Below are positions 60,773-64,000 of a stretch of 64,000 nucleotides of DNA, piece after piece (the first letter of the stretch is position 1; each line of letters starts with the position of its first letter). A model generated the notes under the pieces. It was given only the letters and a program-made list of their open reading frames with translations, was not told the origin of the DNA and did no database searches. This DNA is from Nilaparvata lugens (taxonomy: Eukaryota > Arthropoda > Insecta > Hemiptera > Delphacidae). The translations under genes and the position numbers were made by a program. Location: NCBI RefSeq assembly GCF_014356525.2, contig NC_052509.1, forward strand, positions 37,026,875 through 37,090,874, given 5' to 3'.

Positions 60773-62133
60773 CTAGAATCCCATCCTCTGGATAGGCAGC
60801 GACCCTCTATAGACTCGCTCGGTCTCCTGCTGTCCATCCGCTCGAATTCCGTCTACCTTTTCTGCAACTTCTCCATCACCATCCTCTTCCTCATTATCGG
60901 GCAGGTGTGGCTGTTGGAGCTTGATGCCTTCCTCGTGCACAGTAAACCTCTTACTGGCACTCAACATTTTCTCGATCTCATAGAGGCCAGAAAATTCCGG
61001 CGCTAACTTCACGGCAAGCTGATTAGCACCCGAGGACAGGTGACACTGCTTCCTGTAGACTAGCTGTCCAGAGTTCACCTTCCTTGTCCTCCTTTTCCAA
61101 TTATAATACCAGTTGGCATTATAATTCTCGTTTCCAATATCTGAAACTACTTTCTGTGTAGTTTCCAGCACCGGCAGTCTTCTAGACTGCACTGCTCGAC
61201 GATTATCTCCAGCTCCTTGCTGAAAATTATCCTCCTTCTTCCGCCTCCGGTACCGCTTTTCCGGACAGTTGTACCTCCAGTGCCCAGCTCGTTTACAGTG
61301 CCAGCAATGAACTTTCCATGGGCTGGAGAAATTTTCTGAGAAATAAATTCCTCTTTTCCAGTCTTCCACACGGCTCCTATATCTTCCAGGAAATTTTTTC
61401 TTCTCCTGCTTCTTCACAGGAATAATTCCAGGTGGCTTCCTTGACCTCCATATGTCAGGCTGGGTTTTAACAGTAGCCGGCCTCGAGTTGACGGCTCCCT
61501 TCCCCACCTTTGGAGTAGAAATATTGTCTCTAATATGTGCTTTGACGAGATGAGGATCCCATTTCACTGACCGGGAATAGGGGTCTATTTTCACCCGGTG
61601 CTCACGAAGAAACTCCATACCAAGTAGAATATCTGGAGAAAGCCCATCCATTATTGTGAGTGTTGTTGATAGGGATATTCTGCCGATTTTCAGGTTGGTT
61701 ATAACACCACCTCGCAGACGTGCAGCAGCTCCGTTAGCCATAGCAGCGCTGCACTGCACAGGCTCTTGTTCCACTGCTTCCAAACTATTAAAAGTTTTAG
61801 AGCTAATATAGTTGGACTCTGCTCCGGTGTCGAGAAGAGCGCTATACTGTCTGCCTCCTATTTCCACTGTAGTGAAAAGACGGTTGTCATCCTGGAGCTC
61901 TGGCTCTAGCTGGATTTGAAGCCTTGTTTTAACCACAGCTGTTTTATCAGAAGTCTTCTTTTGCTCTCTCTCACAGGGACAACTGGGTCGTGGCTTCCCG
62001 CACTTTGAGCAGAGTGAAACCTCCGGACACTCTGATCTCCAGTGTCCCACCTTCTTGCACTGCCAACACAAGGGGCCTTCTGGAGGTTGTTCACTCCGGC
62101 GCTGTGTAGTAGTTGTCTCCTGTCGGAGACAAG
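60773..62133 (-). CDS. Retrotransposon protease ORF fused to an integrase C-terminal module
   Basis: The frame opens at about 62133 after a stop and runs to 60773. Counting from 62071: a CCHC zinc knuckle CWQCKKVGHWRSEC (residues 2-15) and a second Cys cluster (21-33). Then comes an aspartic protease with LLDTGAE (79-85) and the flap-distal DILLGMEF (147-154). A second CCHC knuckle CWHCKRAGHWRYNC follows (256-269), and at 331-385 SGQLVYRKQ, KLAPEFSGLYEI matches the GPY/F C-terminal module of Gypsy integrases. Reverse transcriptase, RNase H and the integrase core are absent, yet the frame is unbroken. The gag stop lies 39 bases upstream in another frame with no overlap, so expression would need reinitiation or an indel has occurred. 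Confidence 0.85.
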
Positions 62134-62171
62134 TAGCTTGTCTGCTTCCTCACCTCCTCCTGCTTCACAGC

Positions 62172-63398
62172 TCATTGTCTCTGTTGAGCACTCTTCTCCT
62201 TGAACTTAATTCGTTCATATTGTCTCGCTAAGTGTAGCAGGTTGTCCATGGTGTACACCTCAGCTTCCCTGATGTGGAGCTTGTAGTGTGGTAGAAGATT
62301 TTTGTACAATCTGTGTACCTGGCTCCTCTCAGAAAAACCACCTCTTCTTCTCATCAGCATTAGCAGCTCCTCAAAACAGTTGTCTATGAGCTCGCCTTCT
62401 CTCTGCCACCTGTCGAGAATTCCATTCTCAAGATCCTCCACATAAGTAGGTGGGTAGTAACAAGACTGAAAGTCTCTCAGGAAATCGTCCCAGTGTCTCC
62501 ACTGTTCTCTCCTATTCCTCATCCATGAGAAACATTTCCCTGCTAACATTTCAGGTAATGCTGGAAATAACTGTCTGCCAGACAAGCCATATGCTTGTTG
62601 CAGCTCCTTGAGCCGCTCCATAAAACTTGGAGCATCTCCACTCCCATCATATGAGAGCCGCCACCCTCGAACCTTGTCACACACGGCACCCGGGTCCATA
62701 CAGGATGTAGCAGGCACCGCTTGTCTGGTAGGTGACCTCAATACATGCCTAGGCATGTTATTATGCCTCTCCAGCATCTCCGGCCTCACCAGCGCAGGCT
62801 CTGCATGGTATAGCGTTTCTGCTGTCGCCTCCTCGCTAACTGGTGCTCGCCTTTGCACTCCTCGATGAAGAGCCTCCTCCCCATTATCCAAAATGGGGGG
62901 CATCGCGAGTATCCACCGTCGTTGCTCCAGTAGAGCCCTCCTGAGGCTCGTACTTGTGCCATCTGTCAGCACTGAGTCGAGTAGTAGATCAATCAAGCCC
63001 TGATCGTGCACTCTGTACACCCAGGAGTTGCTGGAGTCGCCATCAAACTCTGGAGACGTCTCCTTGGGTATTTCTTCCAGTCTGGAACATGCAGTGGCCT
63101 CCGCGACTGGTGGCCACAGCGCTGCAGCTCCTTCCTCTTCCTGACCTGTGCCAGCTCCACCACCGATCCTGTTCAGACCGGCAGCCTCCACCATTGTCCT
63201 CAGGTGGTTTTCGACAAGAGCTCTCCTGAGCTCTGCCATGGTTTCAGTTGTAGGTAGCCCTGCAGCGGCCGAGAATTTCACTGCTTCATCCCTGTGAAGC
63301 CTGTAGATCCAGGCCACTCTTGGATCACTGCTGTTGTCTCCTGTATCCTCCTTGTTGCCTTCCTTGCCACTGCAATTATTCTGCTCTCTAGCACTCAT
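62172..63398 (-). CDS. Retrotransposon Gag
   Basis: A 408-residue ORF starting at MSAREQNN (63398); the frame continues upstream into the LTR, but that part only translates LTR sequence. The C-terminal half has the Retrotrans_gag pattern: CFSWMRNRREQWRHWDDFL, FQSCYYPPTYVEDLENGIL, then FEELLMLMRRRGGFSE and HRLYKNLLPHYKLHI. The N-terminal half has two copies of a motif, W(I/V)YR(L/V)H followed about 20 residues later by LRRAL(V/L)E, at about residues 30-66 and 126-160; this recalls the SAP-like Gag N-terminal motif of some insect Gypsy elements. Gag forms the virus-like particle. The zinc knuckle is in the next ORF. No stop interrupts it, so the element may have moved recently. Confidence 0.85.
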   Translation of the reverse strand: MSAREQNNCSGKEGNKEDTGDNSSDPRVAWIYRLHRDEAVKFSAAAGLPTTETMAELRRALVENHLRTMVEAAGLNRIGGGAGTGQEEEGAAALWPPVAEATACSRLEEIPKETSPEFDGDSSNSWVYRVHDQGLIDLLLDSVLTDGTSTSLRRALLEQRRWILAMPPILDNGEEALHRGVQRRAPVSEEATAETLYHAEPALVRPEMLERHNNMPRHVLRSPTRQAVPATSCMDPGAVCDKVRGWRLSYDGSGDAPSFMERLKELQQAYGLSGRQLFPALPEMLAGKCFSWMRNRREQWRHWDDFLRDFQSCYYPPTYVEDLENGILDRWQREGELIDNCFEELLMLMRRRGGFSERSQVHRLYKNLLPHYKLHIREAEVYTMDNLLHLARQYERIKFKEKSAQQRQ

Positions 63399-63423
63399 CA
63401 CTGTTCTTCTCCTCCTACCTTTA

Positions 63424-63442
63424 GCCCCACGTTTGTGTGCCA
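63424..63442 (-). other. Probable primer-binding site
   Basis: On the minus strand TGGCACACAAACGTGGGGC begins 5 bases after the LTR end. TGGC...GTGGGGC is a common retrotransposon primer-binding pattern complementary to a tRNA 3' end. Confidence 0.6.
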
Positions 63443-63446
63443 CTCT

Positions 63447-64000
63447 TCTGAGTAGATTTTTGCCCACACCTTCTTCTACTAGAAATCCCAGTGTCGCTCT
63501 GGGCCGGCTAGACTCAGTCAGCGACTGGGGTGGGCCGCGGTAGGGGACGGGAGACTTGGTGGGGTGTCCACCAACCACCCTTGTTCGAGTCGGGGGTTGA
63601 AACAGGGTCTTGAGCACCTTAGAGAAATGTTTCCCTCTTTTAGGTAAGAGGGGCCGTGCTTTCGCACTGCCAAACAGGGTTGGGCGTGGAGTGAGAGGAA
63701 TAGGAACAATCTGGTGTCCGCCTTGAGGGGGGTCTCTGTAACGGGAGTAATGTTCCCGATTGCCACTAGATGTCCTCCTGCTATTGAGCTCCGATGTGGC
63801 AGGGTTTGGGAGTCTTGTAACTGATTGCTGGAGTCGGTCACCAGGTCACTATTCTCGGGCACCGGGTGTGTTTCTGGGGTCAGGATTGTGCCCCGGAGTT
63901 GAAAGAAAGGCCTTCCCTGGCCTTTCTCGAGGTCCACCAGCCATTCGGAAGCGAATTGGCAAGTTGTGGGAGCCCGCGCACCATGCTTCACCTCTGGTCT
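63447..64000 (-). repeat. 5' LTR, inner part (cut by the window edge)
   Basis: Matches 54613-55167. Contains one copy of the GTGCTTTCGCACTGC core at about 63655. The outer part of the LTR lies beyond 64000, so its length and full identity to the left LTR cannot be judged. Confidence 0.85.

Larger units (their letters stand above)
54613..64000 (-). mobile_element. LTR retrotransposon, gag-protease only, 5' LTR runs off the window
   Basis: The segment 63447-64000 matches 54613-55167 at roughly 95% by eye in the same orientation, marking the inner part of the 5' LTR and the 3' part of the 3' LTR. Reading on the minus strand: 5' LTR, primer-binding site, gag, protease with integrase tail, long non-coding region, 3' LTR. 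The LTR ends CTACTCA then a few bases. Reverse transcriptase, RNase H and the integrase core are missing. The base composition of coding and LTR parts is much more GC-rich than the host flanks. Confidence 0.85.

Noticed and set aside
62954..63257. Plus-strand ORFs of 80-90 codons
   Set aside because: Antisense shadows of gag.

Overview
The window looks like repeat-rich, AT-rich, gene-poor animal nuclear DNA. The mix of elements fits an insect, probably hemipteran and perhaps planthopper-like: a Polinton/Maverick (adintovirus-like) element, LINE and Gypsy fragments, a pogo/Tigger remnant, tRNA-derived SINEs, many fold-back MITEs, and TATA + TCAGT-type core promoters. The taxon is an inference from content; no host gene could be named with confidence.

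Region 1 (1-13,402, + strand): a decayed Polinton/Maverick, in order packaging ATPase, a DUF8207-type structural gene, a phospholipase A2-like gene, maturation protease, penton-like minor capsid, a small ORF and the major capsid gene, then five accessory ORFs of unknown role. Several genes carry in-frame stops or frameshifts; the protease and several accessory ORFs are still open. Younger elements break the locus: a LINE 3' fragment between the PLA2-like gene and the protease; a 3.2-kb element with 31-bp terminal inverted repeats and a TA target duplication inside the major capsid gene, itself carrying a LINE reverse-transcriptase fragment; and a head-to-head inverted SINE pair with a 12-bp target duplication, also in the capsid gene. 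A 100-N gap is flanked by an exact 365-bp duplicate, almost certainly an assembly artefact. Polinton polymerase, integrase and terminal repeats are not in the window.

Region 2 (13.4-34 kb): mostly non-coding, with a Gypsy integrase C-terminal remnant, a 1.2-kb dispersed direct repeat, a 46-bp minisatellite, several hairpin MITEs, a 4.5-kb unit bounded by 21-bp inverted repeats that contains a candidate three-exon gene, a LINE 3' remnant and a long GT microsatellite.

Region 3 (34.3-48.4 kb): a 6.6-kb segment present twice head to tail, about 98-99% alike by eye. Each copy carries a pogo/Tigger fragment and a fold-back MITE; one copy has a perfect 31-bp-stem palindrome that the other lacks.

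Region 4 (48.4-54.3 kb): a LINE endonuclease fragment, a small membrane-protein ORF, and a minus-strand gene encoding a Ser/Pro-rich decapeptide repeat followed by a domain that resembles one Polinton accessory ORF. Its 3' exon has been triplicated.

Region 5 (54.6-64.0 kb, minus strand): an LTR retrotransposon whose 5' LTR runs off the right edge. It has gag and a protease ORF that passes straight into an integrase C-terminal (GPY/F) module, with no reverse transcriptase, RNase H or integrase core, so it is probably non-autonomous. Its 3' LTR or adjoining non-coding region holds a 160-bp tandem repeat and about 2 kb of a GTGC-N4-GCAC minisatellite that may derive from a single motif inside the LTR.
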